Assembly (NCBI RefSeq): GCF_024586455.1
Contig: NW_026089623.1
Span: forward strand, 13,476,784-13,540,783
Direction: 5' to 3'
DNA length: 64,000 nt
Source: Bactrocera neohumeralis
Lineage: Eukaryota > Arthropoda > Insecta > Diptera > Tephritidae
The position numbers were made by a program, and so were the translations under genes. Of this stretch, positions 52,976 through 63,215 are shown in pieces (the first letter of the stretch is position 1; each line of letters begins with the position of its first letter). The notes beneath the pieces are model-generated. The model was not told the origin of the DNA, ran no database searches, and saw only the letters and a list, made by a program, of their open reading frames with translations.

Positions 52976-53877
52976 GTTTACACGTCTATAACTGTTGAAC
53001 GCAATATCCAAACTAATCATTCATAGCGTCGTTTTGTCGGTTATGTCAAAACCTTTCGAAGATGTATAGTATTGCCAGAAACGAGCTTTGTTGCGCTTTA
53101 TATATAGCCGCGAAATCCAAAAGACAAAAAGGCGGAAGGGAGATATTTAACAACCAATATAAATTATTAGGGAGACGAGAAAAGTGGAAAACCGGTTGAC
53201 TGTCTGTCTGTTCGTCCGTCCGTGCAAGCTGTAACTATAGTAAAAATAGATATATTTTGATATGCAGTTTTCTTAGCACCAAAATAATTACAAGTTCGTA
53301 GATGGACGTTATCGGACCATGGACCACGCCCACAAATCGCCGTTAACAGAAAACTTATAAAGAGCCCTAACTAAGCACTAAATTAAGATATGAAACCCTA
53401 ATTTGGCACAGGGGATCGTAGTAGCCAGGGGCACCTGTGAGCAAACATTTTTGGAAAAGTAGGAGTGGCCCTGCCCTTTAATAAATTTATTTATACATAT
53501 GTACCTCCTAAACCAATTAAACTTCAACAACAGAGCTCGCCCAGCACGAATACCATAAAAATCGATAGTGTGCAAATGGATGAAATCGGAGGATAACCCC
53601 GCTCACTCCCCATATAACAGCACTGTTCAAAACAACTAAAAGCGCAAAAAATCACTACTTTAATGAGTCAGAAACGTAGAAAGTTGCCGCGAAGATGGTT
53701 TTACAAGGCTTTAGAGCGACCGGTTAAAAATTAGCCGATGGGTGTGGAATAATGCTTTTAGTTACCAAATTTTTGTACCCCAGTACCTGTAGTAGACTTT
53801 TGTTCGAAAATATCGGTCAATGTCTGAGAGATATAAATAAAAATCATTCTTCTCTTCAAATGGTATGTCTGTATGTT

Positions 53878-53978
53878 ATCTAGGAACGCCCTCTACCGAA
53901 TCCAGTCGGCGCGCGCACGCTCCAAAGTCGCGGCAGAGGAAAATCAGTCCGATTGTTTTCCGGAAAAAACCCTGTATG
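53878..53978. repeat. Terminal fragment of the mariner family of 50039-50825
   Basis: It shares with 50722-50821 the string ...CTCTACCGAATCCAGTCGG, GCACGCTCC, GCAGAGGAAAATCAGTC and TTTTCCGGA (the terminal repeat). Only one end is present. Confidence 0.75.
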
Positions 53979-54189
53979 TAAATTTGTTAACACTCATTCA
54001 TTTAGAACTATTTTTTGTTCAATGAAATAAAACTACAACAACTAAACATATACAATTGACCCTAAGCAAATCAGCTCAATGCCTTGCGTCTTTCTTCGCC
54101 CTCCGCCCGCGCTCTGATATATGCCTTAGCTATTTACCGTTCTAAGAGCTGCGAAACTGACTACTAAAAGCTGAGCCGTCCTCAACATG

Positions 54190-54545
54190 TTAAAGGAGAA
54201 TGGAGTCATGTGTAGAAGTTCACGCAGGGTTGTGCGCTGAGTTTCGTCACGCAAAAAAACACTCTCAATGTAAAAAACAAAAACATTTGGGACAAGGGCT
54301 GAGACTAAGAAATTATTGTGACATTTATCACAGTGGCCATATAAAAGGGGGCAAATTCGGTGTGGGATTCGCAGAGACTCCACCGGCGAGTCCTGGATGG
54401 AACCATGAAGAATTTTGAATAGCAATTACTCGTCTATAGAACAACAATGCGGTGGGGCCACGGGGTGCCGGTCACGCCCGTTCAATCCCCAAAGAGGAAG
54501 ATCCCGCAATCTGCGCCAAGCACCGTGATATAAGTGTCGCATATA
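54190..54545 (+). pseudogene. Short 5' fragments of the endonuclease/RT LINE family
   Basis: GGAGTCATGTGTAGAAGTTC (54204) equals the corresponding region at 25433 and 34303, and TTTATCACAGTGGCCATATA followed by GGTGTGGGATTCG (54327-54371) equals 25550/34850. A CGTCTATAGAACAACAATGC GGTGGGG segment (54432) matches the LKNNKAAG-coding site of copy 2. It is a heavily deleted copy. Confidence 0.65.
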
Positions 54546-54990
54546 GTAATGTAAGCCTCCATATCGCCTATATAATATACGAGTATAGTAATGTAAGAAC
54601 CCATTTACATATCCATTTACATATTTACATTACCTATACTAATAGGGTAGAAACGGACAGTTTTGCAAACAACATTGTAAATAATAATAGAGTAAGCAAA
54701 TCAAATCCCAAATATAAAAAAATTATAAATTTTAAGCAAGAAGGAAATTACCTACTATCCAATAATAAAAAATTTAAAAAAATATATAAAACACAAGAAA
54801 AACGAAATATATAAATAAAAATTTAGAGAAACATTAAAGTTATTTAAATATTGGATATATTTTGAATACGCAGGGACTGCTTATTCTGGCCGCGGAGGAG
54901 TAATGTAAGCCTACATATCGCCTATATAATATACGCGTATAGTAATGTAAGAACCCATTTACATATCCATTTACATATTTGCATTACCTT
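54546..54990. repeat. Two ~95-bp direct repeats around a 260-bp AT-rich core (TRIM-like)
   Basis: TAATGTAAGCCTCCATATCG... to ...CATATTTACATTAC (54547-54642) recurs at 54901-54988 with four or five differences. Each unit has inverted ends (GTAATGTAA...TTACATTAC). The layout resembles a miniature terminal-repeat retrotransposon, but no primer-binding site or target duplication is recognised. Confidence 0.45.
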
Positions 54991-55149
54991 ATTATAACTA
55001 ATACTACCTTAGTTTTAAGAGAAATTCGAGTAAGAGAGCAAGAAGATATTAGAAGAATAATTAGGATTAAGCTTTAAAATAAGATAGGATAAGTGTAAAT
55101 GATACAAAAATAAAAAAGGCAGTTCTTTAACAGACACTAACGAAAGCGT

Positions 55150-55930
55150 TTGTTTAATTCCGAGAACGTGATTATATAAGGTCTTATCGAGTATATTAAT
55201 TGGCTCTTATAAGTGTGGCTTTAGGGCTGGACAACCCGCAACTGACCACATATTCACCATGCGCCAAATCTTGGAAAAGACTCGTGAAAAAGGATCGACA
55301 CACCACTTCTTTGTTGAATTTAAAGCTACATATGTCTGAATTTGGTTTTCTCGAAAAACAAATACGGCTGTGAAAACTGACGTTGAGCAATAACAGAATC
55401 TCCGTCAGGATCGGGAATGACCTTTCTGAGCCGTTCGATACCAAACGAGGTTTCAAACAAAGCGACTCTATATGGTGCGACTTCTTCAATTTACTGCTGG
55501 AGAAAATAATACGAGCTGTAGAGCTTAATCGAGAAAGTAAATTCTTCTATAAGAGTGTACACCTTTTGGCGTACATCGATGATATTGATATCATTGGCCT
55601 CAACATCCGACCCGTTAGTACTGCTTTTTTCAAGCTGGATAAGGAAGCGAAGCAAATGGGTCTAGCAGTGAACGAGGGCAAGAAGAAATATCTCCTGTGA
55701 TCAAAGAAACAGTCGTTTCACTCTCGACTTGGCTCCCACATCACAGTTGACAGTTCTCTCTCGACGAACAAAGACCAAATTCTATAAGTGACTCATTATT
55801 CTCGTTCTGCTATATGGTGCAGAGGCATGGACGATGGCAACATCTGATTTGTCGGCGCTACGAGTTTTCGAGAGAAAGATTGAAAATGAAGAACGACTTG
55901 AACGCCGTTGTAACGGTGGCTACAACCGCG
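55150..55930 (+). pseudogene. LINE with endonuclease and reverse transcriptase, copy 3 (RT part)
   Basis: SYKCGFRAGQPATDHIFTMR (55200-55262) corresponds to the CGFRPGKSTTDQIF block. SEPFDTKRGFKQSDSIWCDF lies at 55430-55490, FFNLLLEKIIRAVELNRESK follows, and the catalytic box is LLAYIDDIDIIGL near 55566-55604. KQMGLAVNEGKKKYLL and SRLGSHITVDS (55720) are followed by a decayed thumb. A deletion of about 60 codons and several stops separate the parts. Confidence 0.8.
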
Positions 55931-56880
55931 TGACATCACTTAATAATATAGAAAAATATACTTTTTAATAAAAGTCAGCCTAGTGACACCAACTCTGTCC
56001 AAAAAATTTATTCTATTAACTACTTTTTACCTCAAAAAACTTTACTTCTTTTTGGCAACGCACCTTCGCATCCAGCGAAGACTCGAACAACTCGTTAACT
56101 CGAACAAGTATGGTTTTTATTGGTTAGAGTTTTCACTAGGCACTGTACTGATAACAACGGCATTTCTTTTTGAAAAATATATCATATTTTTCTCATTGAT
56201 CGTAACGTCTACAATCGAAAATATAACGGCAACATTACTTCGATTTGCATCATTACATCTTCGTATGCTTGTATCACTAATCTGGTAATTGCCATACAAA
56301 TCTCTTTCCGTGCATTACATAATCTATTGTAATGTTCCTTCATAATAACATGATAAATGAACGATTTCTCTACATTGAACAGCCGTATCGACATGGTAAA
56401 AATACAACTGAACATCATTTGGTGTACGACCATATCCTGTATTCATGAGTTTTGCTCTGTGATAAAATATGTCAGGCATTTTGAAATAATAAATATGAAA
56501 TATGTAGTTTTTGGACTTTTTGTTTATATTTGTAACACCAATCATATAGAGTGAAGTGAGGTAAATGTTTGAATATTCTGATATTAGTTATATAGGGGAT
56601 AGGCAAAGTTTTCGCTAAAATTTATCTATTTTACGTATAAAGATATACTGTTGTGAGTAAAACCCGCTCCCTTATCTTCATTGTGATAACTAACATATTG
56701 GCCGATATATGCGGTACAAAGTCACCCGAAAGCTCAAAAATCTTTGTATTAAGTATATGGGAGCTAAAGGAAGTATTTTTCCGATTCAGTAAATTTGTGA
56801 CATACAGACACACCATTATAAGAGAAGGATTTAAAAAGTCAACTATAGGTACCGGGGTCTAAATATTCGGAACCTAGGGT
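55931..56880. other. Unassigned DNA with unexplained open frames
   Basis: Overlapping frames of 60-100 residues exist on both strands (for example plus 55983-56288, minus 56545-56324), some with hydrophobic runs. None shows a domain I recognise, and none has convincing splice partners, so no gene is called. Confidence 0.35.
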
Positions 56881-57440
56881 AACATAACCCAATGTAACAT
56901 AAGAATATAACCGTTTTATTGGGAGTGAGCGAGGTCATCATCCGATTTCATCCATTTTCACACTTTCTGTAGAAGTTGTTTTAAGATTTTTACTCAACAA
57001 ATTTGGTTGTTGTAGCTGTAGTGATTTAGTAGATATGTACATAAAGCTTGTTAGAAGGTGGGAGCAAGCCCACTTCTTTAAAGGAATTTGCATACAGATG
57101 CCCTTGCTCTGTATCAAATTACAGCTTTTTATCTTAATTTAGTGTTTAGTTATGGTTCTTTATATGCTTTCGGTTAATGGCGATTTGTGGGCGTGGCTGT
57201 GGTTCGATTACGCCCATCTCGTATTTTTTTTTTTTTTTTGTACTAAGGAACCCACATACAAAGTTTCATTGGCATATCTCAATTTTTACTCAAGTTACAG
57301 CTTGCACGGACGGACAGACAGGCAGTCAACCGGATTTCAACCTTTCTCGTCATTTAAATATAAGCTATCTCGCTTAGGTTTAGGTGATGCGTAGAATCGT
57401 TAAGTGAACAGCAGTTAGTTGCAGGAGTATAAAAAAATTA
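56881..57440 (-). mobile_element. INE-1-like element (TACTCTG-end subfamily), minus
   Basis: GAGTGAGCGAGGTCATCATC CGATTTCATCCATTTTCACA, CAAGTTACAGCTTGCACGGA CGGACAGACAGG (57290) and the terminus GTTAGTTGCAGGAGTATAAA (57414) are the subfamily's motifs in reverse. There is a T18 run at 57223-57240. Confidence 0.7.
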
Positions 57441-58380
57441 AGTATTACAAAATGCATTTGAAATAAATCTAATAAATCTACAAATTTCTAACTCAACAAA
57501 ATAAAACGGATGATATCAAAGGTTATTTCCTCTTCAATACTCGAAATTGAATGTACGTTAAAAATGTAGTTGTAACGGAATTCAGTGTTATAACACGCAA
57601 AGTCAAAATACAATTAAAAGTGGAAAAAATCTCAACCAAAAAAGCGCAAAAATAGTATACCAATCCAATTTTCCAATATTTGTATCGATTTGCGCGAGCA
57701 GTTTAAATGGACCTGTTCGGATCGAATGTGATCTTGAGTGCATTGTAAAGTCAGGAGTTCAAGAAGGCCCATACGAATCTCAACTGGAGTATAAAAACAC
57801 TTATTATACGTGCAAAATAGGCACTACATCCGTATACGTGAGAACCAAATCAGTGAATACCCATATATTTCTGATAAGAACAGCATGACATTTCACAAGC
57901 AAGACGGTGTTTAAGAACTTCAAAGAAAGAGGTGGAAAACTTGGCCGAAGAGCGTGGCCTCTTTGGTGAAAACGGAACGATTCGACCAATTTCAACCATG
58001 TTGGGTACATATTGTATCATTTCCTTGAAATTCTTATGTTACCTACTGTAAGTATAACACAATTTAAAATTCCGTCTGATCTAGTAAACAAATCTATCAT
58101 CAATGAAGATATTGGAATTAAATTTTGCACAAAGAGTGTCAATAAAGTACGTAGTCTCAAAATTGTTGCAATTGGATCATAGCTTCCCAATCCTTAGATA
58201 CTCAATTTGCGAACCTCAGTGTTAATTGCTGATTTTATATTGAAAACTCTCTGAGCTATTTTATTGAAATTGAGATATGGTAATTTCTGTATAATAAAAT
58301 GGTCTTCTATCGAAAATGGATAAAATGCGGTCAATACGCGGCTGCTAACACACAAATAGTGTAAATAGAATGGAAATCTT
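57441..58380. other. Unassigned intronic DNA
   Basis: A ~70-bp segment at 57668-57740 (ATTTTCCAATATTTGTATCG ATTTGCG..GAGCAGTTTAAATG) recurs at 63822-63870. Otherwise nothing is recognised. Confidence 0.4.
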
Positions 58381-58419
58381 TAATAAAATATTAAAAATAA
58401 ATATAATACGTTTACTTAC

Positions 58420-58769
58420 CTATCCATATGTAATTCCACTTCCCATAGTTTTGGCTGTGACATTAGCAAACTGGAATTAAGCCAGTACTTTTTTTCCTTT
58501 AAGTTTATATGTATTTCACAAATAGTGGGTTTAACATTGTCAGGTTGAGAATTAAGTTGCATAGCAAAGTCATATAGATCGTTGCCATATTTAAATTTTA
58601 AATTACTATAGGTGAATGTTTGGGTTCTTCGGTATGCAGCGTTTATTGTTGTAGCTTCAAAACAATCAGTTTCTATCAACATTTTCAGCGCCTGTAGCCG
58701 GTTATGGTTTTTATAGTTAACTTTAATTACAATGTAGTCTTCTGTGAACCAAGCACCATTAAAATGAAT
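58420..58769 (-). CDS. Upstream exon of the large lipid-transfer protein gene
   Basis: A 350-bp exon bounded by an acceptor AATCTTCACAG (AG at 58771-58770) and a donor AG|GTAAGT (58419). It opens in phase 0 with IHFNGAWFTEDYIVIKVNYK, runs through NLKFKYGNDLYDFAMQLNSQ and CEIHINLKEKKYWLNSSLLM, and ends ELHMD plus two bases of an arginine codon completed by the next exon (41028). Like the downstream exon it is made of alternating hydrophobic/polar strands without catalytic motifs, as in the beta-sheet region of lipid-transfer proteins. The upstream neighbour exon is not in the window. Confidence 0.72.
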
Positions 58770-58959
58770 CTGTGAAGATTAAAAATGTTGTCCGTAAAAT
58801 AAAGTTAGCAATGATATCAACGGAATATAGAATATAATATTTGCTTATTACGTTAAAAAAAATAGTGTTAATATTTTATCTTGTTTTTGTAGGATTTGAA
58901 CAATATTTTGCCATAAAGTGGCACACACTAAAAACATTATTCGTGCAAAGTTTAATCCG

Positions 58960-59338
58960 TTATATTAATTGCTTCTTGATTTGTGTACCGGAAGTAAAAG
59001 AATCGAGTAGAATTTAAAATTGTGCTACATGGGAAATACGCGTAGTTATTTTATTATTTTTTTTATATATACGTGAGACAGGATTATAAAAAGAATGCCA
59101 CGTACCAAATTTTGTGGAATTCAGTTGATCGGATACAGAGATATGGGATTTCACTAAAAAGTGGGCGGCGCCACGCCCATCGTACAATTTTTAACCCGGC
59201 CCCTATAACCTCTTGTCATGGCATCCCGGCGGCAAATGTTTACGTTATTTGGTTATTGATTTATCGCGCTTTTGGTAGTTTTGAACAGTACCGTTATATG
59301 TAGAGTGAGCGGGGTTTTCATGCATTTTCACACTATCG
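58960..59338 (-). mobile_element. INE-1-like element, part 1 (continues 62515-62700)
   Basis: TTAATTGCTTCTTGATTTGT, AATTTAAAATTGTGCTACAT, AAAGTGGGCGGCGCCACGCC and GAGTGAGCGGGGTTTTCATG CATTTTCACACTATCG are body motifs of the subfamily on the minus strand. It is cut by the Transib-like transposon at 59339 and continues at 62515 (GTAGGAATTCTAGTAGTATT ... GGCGGGGCCAAGTTTTTACT, GCACGGACGGACGGACAGAT). Confidence 0.72.
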
Positions 59339-62300
59339 CACTAAGGGGTATTTGATGCAAAAAACCGGTCAAAAGTGGTTTTTCTAAACTTTGCCAAATG
59401 GTATTTACGCCGCATGTTTTACTATTTACAATAACCGCTTCAACCTGCGCAACCCTCCCCCGCCCGCTTTTTACCTCGTTCTCGCCACGGATCCAGCCGG
59501 AACCCAATCATTGAGTGTAACGCGTGTCTCTGTTCTCGGCGTTCTCGATTATTTACATAATTTCCTTTGGTTGATACGGCTGCGTGTGGAGATTTACTTG
59601 GAAATTCTTTATTGAATATGGAAGTAAAAGGTATGTACTTATGATTAAGACGTATAACAGTCAATTTATTTTTAAATTTAAGCATTTAAACTGATGTTGT
59701 TAGTTGCCTTTGCAAGAATGTAGTATTTTTACAAAAAAAAGTATAACATTATTGTTTTTGTTTATTTGTCGGGATTTGTCGCGCCAGAATTCTGGTACGG
59801 AAATGTAATTTGGACTTTCTTCTATCCGAAACAGAAGTAAAATTGTCCCCCAACCCACCCCATTTTTATAGGTATTTTTTTAAAGTGCACGGTGTAATTC
59901 TATACTGTTCAGATTTCTGAACAGTCATTATCGCTAACACATAAAAATACAGTTGTAATTATAAATATGTATGTACAAATACTCATTTCAATCATCATTG
60001 TAACAAATATTCATTTCGGGTATTGTTTTATGCTACATAATATGGGTTGTTTTCAAGGTCACATGCACATTTGTATTCAATTACCTAAATGCACATCGAT
60101 CCAAAAGGATCGGAAATGACCCTAAACTAACAATAGACAATTGTGTCTGCCCTTGAAAACACTTATGCTTAAGATATGTGTACATACTGTGGGCTCTATA
60201 AATAAAGGAGCTCTGGGCAACCAGAACTGAGTACAATTTTATAGTCAAAACCTTTCGCGTCGTTTTAATATTACATATACAAAATACAAATTTTCACAGA
60301 TTCTGCAGCAATGTTGAAAAATATCACCCGAATGGAATTATACGTTATTATAAAGGAGTACAAAGGAAAAAAAAATGAACGAAAAATTCACCTTTCTGGA
60401 AGATAGAATTGCTCAGTTGACGTCATGCCCAACAGAGGATAGAAATGTTTTGTCTCGTTCTTTGAGGCATTTCAAGACAGATTTAAAAAAAAAATGGTCA
60501 GCAGCTCGTAACACTGATGAGAGGTTCGTAAAAAATAACGAAGAATGGCTAAGAACAACATTAGAACTTCCTTCGTGGTCGGACAAGCCTGGTCGTCCAG
60601 TCAAAGAGTTTCGTGAATTAAGCGAAAGGAGTAAGCGGCGCAGAACTGTAGATTTACGGGCTCACGTACCTGTCGAGGAGTTGACTTTTGCTGCATGTGT
60701 AAGTCAGGGCACTTCCGGAAACATACACACTTCAAAGATGATTAAGGAAATAACTTCAACACCTACGAGAGCCAAGAAGATCAGAAATATAATTTCATCT
60801 AAAAAAGACCACGTGGAAAAAAATATACTATAGAAGAAGCATTATCCTTATTTGTTGAAGGTAATTTCACAAGAAGTCAGTGGAATTTATTACAAGGCGG
60901 ACGTAAAACTATCTATCCTTGCTACTCTTTGCTGCAAAAGGCAAAAAAAAGTGCTTACCCGGAGGAAGATAAAATAACGGTTACAGAGACTAGCTTTAAT
61001 GTAGAACTTCAAGCTTTGTTGGATCATACGGCTTTGCGCCTCATCCAATATTTGAAAGAAGTCATAGATACATTAACTGACGCCGAGTAGCAGAGCCTTC
61101 TTTTGATATCAAAATGGGGGTGCGATGGATCACACCAAACTCCATTTAAGCAAAAATTTGAAAATCTTTCTGGTGACGATTCAAGTATATTTGTGAGCTC
61201 GATTGTTCCAGTGAGGTTGGTTGTTACCTTCAATGGTGAAACAACAAAAACCATTTGGCAAAACCCTACGCCTTCTTCGGTGAGATTCTGCAGGCCTATT
61301 AGAGCTCAATTTACTCACGAAACAAAAGATGTAACAAAACAAGAAATAGAATACATCGAAAATCAAGCCAGAAATCTGGAAGATACAAGAGACAGTGAAA
61401 CATCAGCGCACATCAATCATAAAATATTACTGACAATGGTAGACGGGAAAGTTTGTAACGCTGCAACGGATACAACCTCTACTATGCGATGTTATGTATG
61501 CGGTCAGACTTCAAAAGATTTTAATAAATTAAAAAAAGGTGTCATAAATCAAGAGGCTTTAAAGTTTGGCCTCTCAGTACTCCACGCCCGAATACGGTTT
61601 TTTGAGTTGTTGTTGCACTTAGCATATAAAGAACCCATAAAGAATTGGCAAGCCCGTACAGCAGAAGACAAAAAGATTATTAAGGAAACAAAAGAGACAA
61701 TACAAAAATGTTTTAAAGATGAAATGGGTCTACTGGTTGATGTTCCTAAACCTGGTTTTGGAAACAGTAATGACGGGAATACATCTAGGAGATTTTTCGA
61801 AAATGCAGAATGCTCTTCTCGCATCACCGGCATCAACATCGAAGTAATCAAAAGATTTAAAGTTATTCTTGAAATAATATCAAGTGGTCATGAGATTGAT
61901 CCTCAAAAATTCGATGATTATGCCCAAGACACGGCAAAATTGTATGTGGAAATGTACGGTTGGTATCCAATGTCGCCAACTGTCCACAAAATCCTCATAC
62001 ACGGAGCGCAGGTGCTGCAAGAGGCAATTCTTCCAATTGGACAATTATCCGAGGAGGCAGCTGAGGCCCGAAATAAACATATCAGAAAATATCGGGTAGA
62101 TTTTGCCCGAAAGTTTTCGAGGATCGAGTGTAACAGAGATGTTTTGAACAGACTGCTTTTAACATCCGATCCACTTATCAGCTGCAATCGTCCAAAGAAT
62201 AAGAAGAAACTCATGCCATTTTCCGAGGAAGCAAAATCAATTTTAACTGCAGCAACACCTAATCTCAATAGGTCAGACGAGAATACTGTCGAGGAAGAGG

Positions 62301-62514
62301 ATTCTGATGTAATCAGCGAAGTAAATTATCCTGAAACCGATTAATTTTTTTAAATTATATTATTTTATTTTCAGTATTTTTTTTTCTATTCTAATCATGT
62401 ATTTTTATTAATAAATGCTATATATTGATTCAATATTGTTTTTTATTATATTTAAAGATAATATAAGTCCCTAAATAATTATGACCGGTTTTTTGCATCA
62501 AATACCCCTTAGTG
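59339..62514 (+). mobile_element. Complete Transib/RAG-like DNA transposon, 33-bp perfect TIRs, TSD TATCG
   Basis: The termini (59339-59371 and 62482-62514) are perfect inverted repeats starting CACTAAGGGGTATTTGATGC and reaching CCGGTCA. TATCG is duplicated outside (59334-59338 and 62515-62519). A CAC start plus a 5-bp duplication is the combination known for Transib, the transposon group related to RAG1. The 3176-bp length leaves room for one large transposase, found at 60375-62344 in the same orientation. A possible first exon precedes it (ATGGAAGTAAAAG before GTATGT at 59619-59631; acceptor TTTTCACAG at 60293-60301). The host site is an INE-1-like element within the lipid-transfer gene region. 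Confidence 0.85.
60375..62344 (+). pseudogene. Transib/RAG1-like transposase, ~650 residues, one stop and one or two A-run frameshifts
   Basis: Three frames join in order: 60375-60833, then 60835-61087 and 61091-62344. Features are an N-terminal coiled/helical basic region, YTIEEALSLFVEGNFTRSQW, ELQALLDHTALRLIQYLKEV and KWGCDGSHQTPFKQKF, a candidate first catalytic aspartate. Next come SIVPVRLVV, NPTPSSVRFCRPIRAQF, TMVDGKVCNAATDTTSTMRC YVCGQ (zinc-type cysteines), GLSVLHARIRFFELLLHL and WYPMSPTVHKILIHGAQVLQ. LSEEAAEARNKHIRKY follows, with a glutamate-rich helix where RAG1 has its catalytic glutamate. The order parallels the RAG1 core by eye, but the RAG1 LHxD aspartate reads R here, so the triad is not certain. 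Breaks are an A7 run near 60822, TAG at 61088, and possibly an A9 run at 60367-60375. Confidence 0.65.
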
Positions 62515-62700
62515 TATCGGTAGGAATTCTAGTAGTATTCGTGTTGGGATACGCCCAAGTGGTTTAGGAGACATACATATATATTAAACTTAGTAGGGGG
62601 CGGGGCCAAGTTTTTACTCAAGTTACAGCTTGCACGGACGGACGGACAGATAGGCAGTCAACCGGATCTCGACTTTTCTCGTCACCTTATCATATATATG
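62515..62700 (-). mobile_element. INE-1-like element, part 2
   Basis: This is the continuation of 58960-59338 beyond the Transib-like insertion, with the GACGGACGGACAGATAGGCA tract and TCTCGACTTTTCTCGTCACC. After about 62702 it is again interrupted, and a TATAATTCTCTGTAGAAACT GGTTGCAAGA end appears at 63180-63210. Confidence 0.65.
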
Positions 62701-62702
62701 GG

Positions 62703-63175
62703 CCATTCCATCAATTGGCAACATGGTTTTGTACCCGTGGTTCTCCGATTTTGACGAAACTTTAGAATATCATAATATAGACCAAAATAAGAATATCTGT
62801 AAACTTTTTAGTGGTCAAAGTTGCTTCATTGTTTCTTGGCGCGCAATTCAAATTGAGATCAAACAAAGAAATGACTATTTCTTTAATTTTTTTACGACCT
62901 CAAAATTGAGTGAAAAAAATGTTGCAGTTATCCAATTTTATGTGAAAAAATCTCAGCTTTCTGATAAAAATATTTTCAAAACCCAAACAAATTTTCAAAA
63001 TTCAAAAAAAAAAATATTTTTTTGCAAAAATCCCGTTTTTTGTGCTTTTCCCCCCATTTTTTTTTCAAAACTGACTTTTTCATTCGATTCCACGTTCAAT
63101 TTTACATAAGAATCAGTGTTCAAAAATATGGGACTCCGATCCCATGAGCAGCAAAAAAAATTCAAAGTTAGTAAC
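62703..63175. other. Unassigned insert with A/T-rich runs
   Basis: This ~470-bp segment separates body and terminus of the INE-1-like element. It begins GGGCCATTCCATCAATTGGC and ends ...CAAAGTTAGTAACAAAAC. No inverted ends were found. The open frame at 62723-63109 is Phe/Lys/Asn-rich and not convincing as a gene. Confidence 0.4.
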
Positions 63176-63215
63176 AAAACTATAATTCTCTGTAGAAACT
63201 GGTTGCAAGAACATA

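Larger units (their letters stand above)
51195..53157 (-). mobile_element. Mariner (irritans-like), split by a solo LTR
   Basis: Inverted ends GGTTGTCAAATATCTC (51199) and GAGATATTTAACAACC (53139-53154), TA at both borders. It inserted in the INE-1-like element 51106-53860. Minus-strand coding runs from 52975 to about 51280 and is broken by the LTR insertion 51574-52328. Confidence 0.82.
51106..53860 (+). mobile_element. INE-1-like element (TACTCTG-end subfamily), split by a mariner
   Basis: The head (CAGTTACTACAGAGTATTAT... to GGGTTATATATA) matches 38283-38370. It resumes after the mariner at 53158 as AGACGAGAAAAGTGGAAAAC CGGTTGACTGTCTGTCTG, then GTCCGTCCGTGCAAGCTG and the usual body to about 53860. 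The end hairpin is not clear. Confidence 0.75.
41029..58419 (-). other. 17.4-kb intron of the lipid-transfer protein gene
   Basis: The donor (58419-58414, GTAAGT after ...GATAG) and the acceptor (TTTTTTTGTAG, ending 41029) agree in phase: the upstream exon leaves AG and the downstream exon supplies A, completing an arginine codon, with open frame on both sides. The intron is filled with INE-1-like copies, four mariner/Tc1-type elements, LINE fragments, a TTAA MITE and a solo LTR. No other host exon is visible within it. Confidence 0.75.

Noticed and set aside
51195..53157. Mariner plus insert read as a single large new element
   Set aside because: The coding pieces on both sides of 51574-52328 belong to one transposase, and the insert has its own CAAT duplication, so two elements are nested.
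54546..54990. CRISPR-like spaced repeats
   Set aside because: There are only two repeat copies, about 95 bp long, in a eukaryotic context; no array of short repeats with spacers exists anywhere in the window.
62723..63109. 128-residue plus-strand frame rich in Phe, Lys and Asn
   Set aside because: It follows A/T homopolymers and has no recognisable fold or family; most likely chance in AT-rich DNA.
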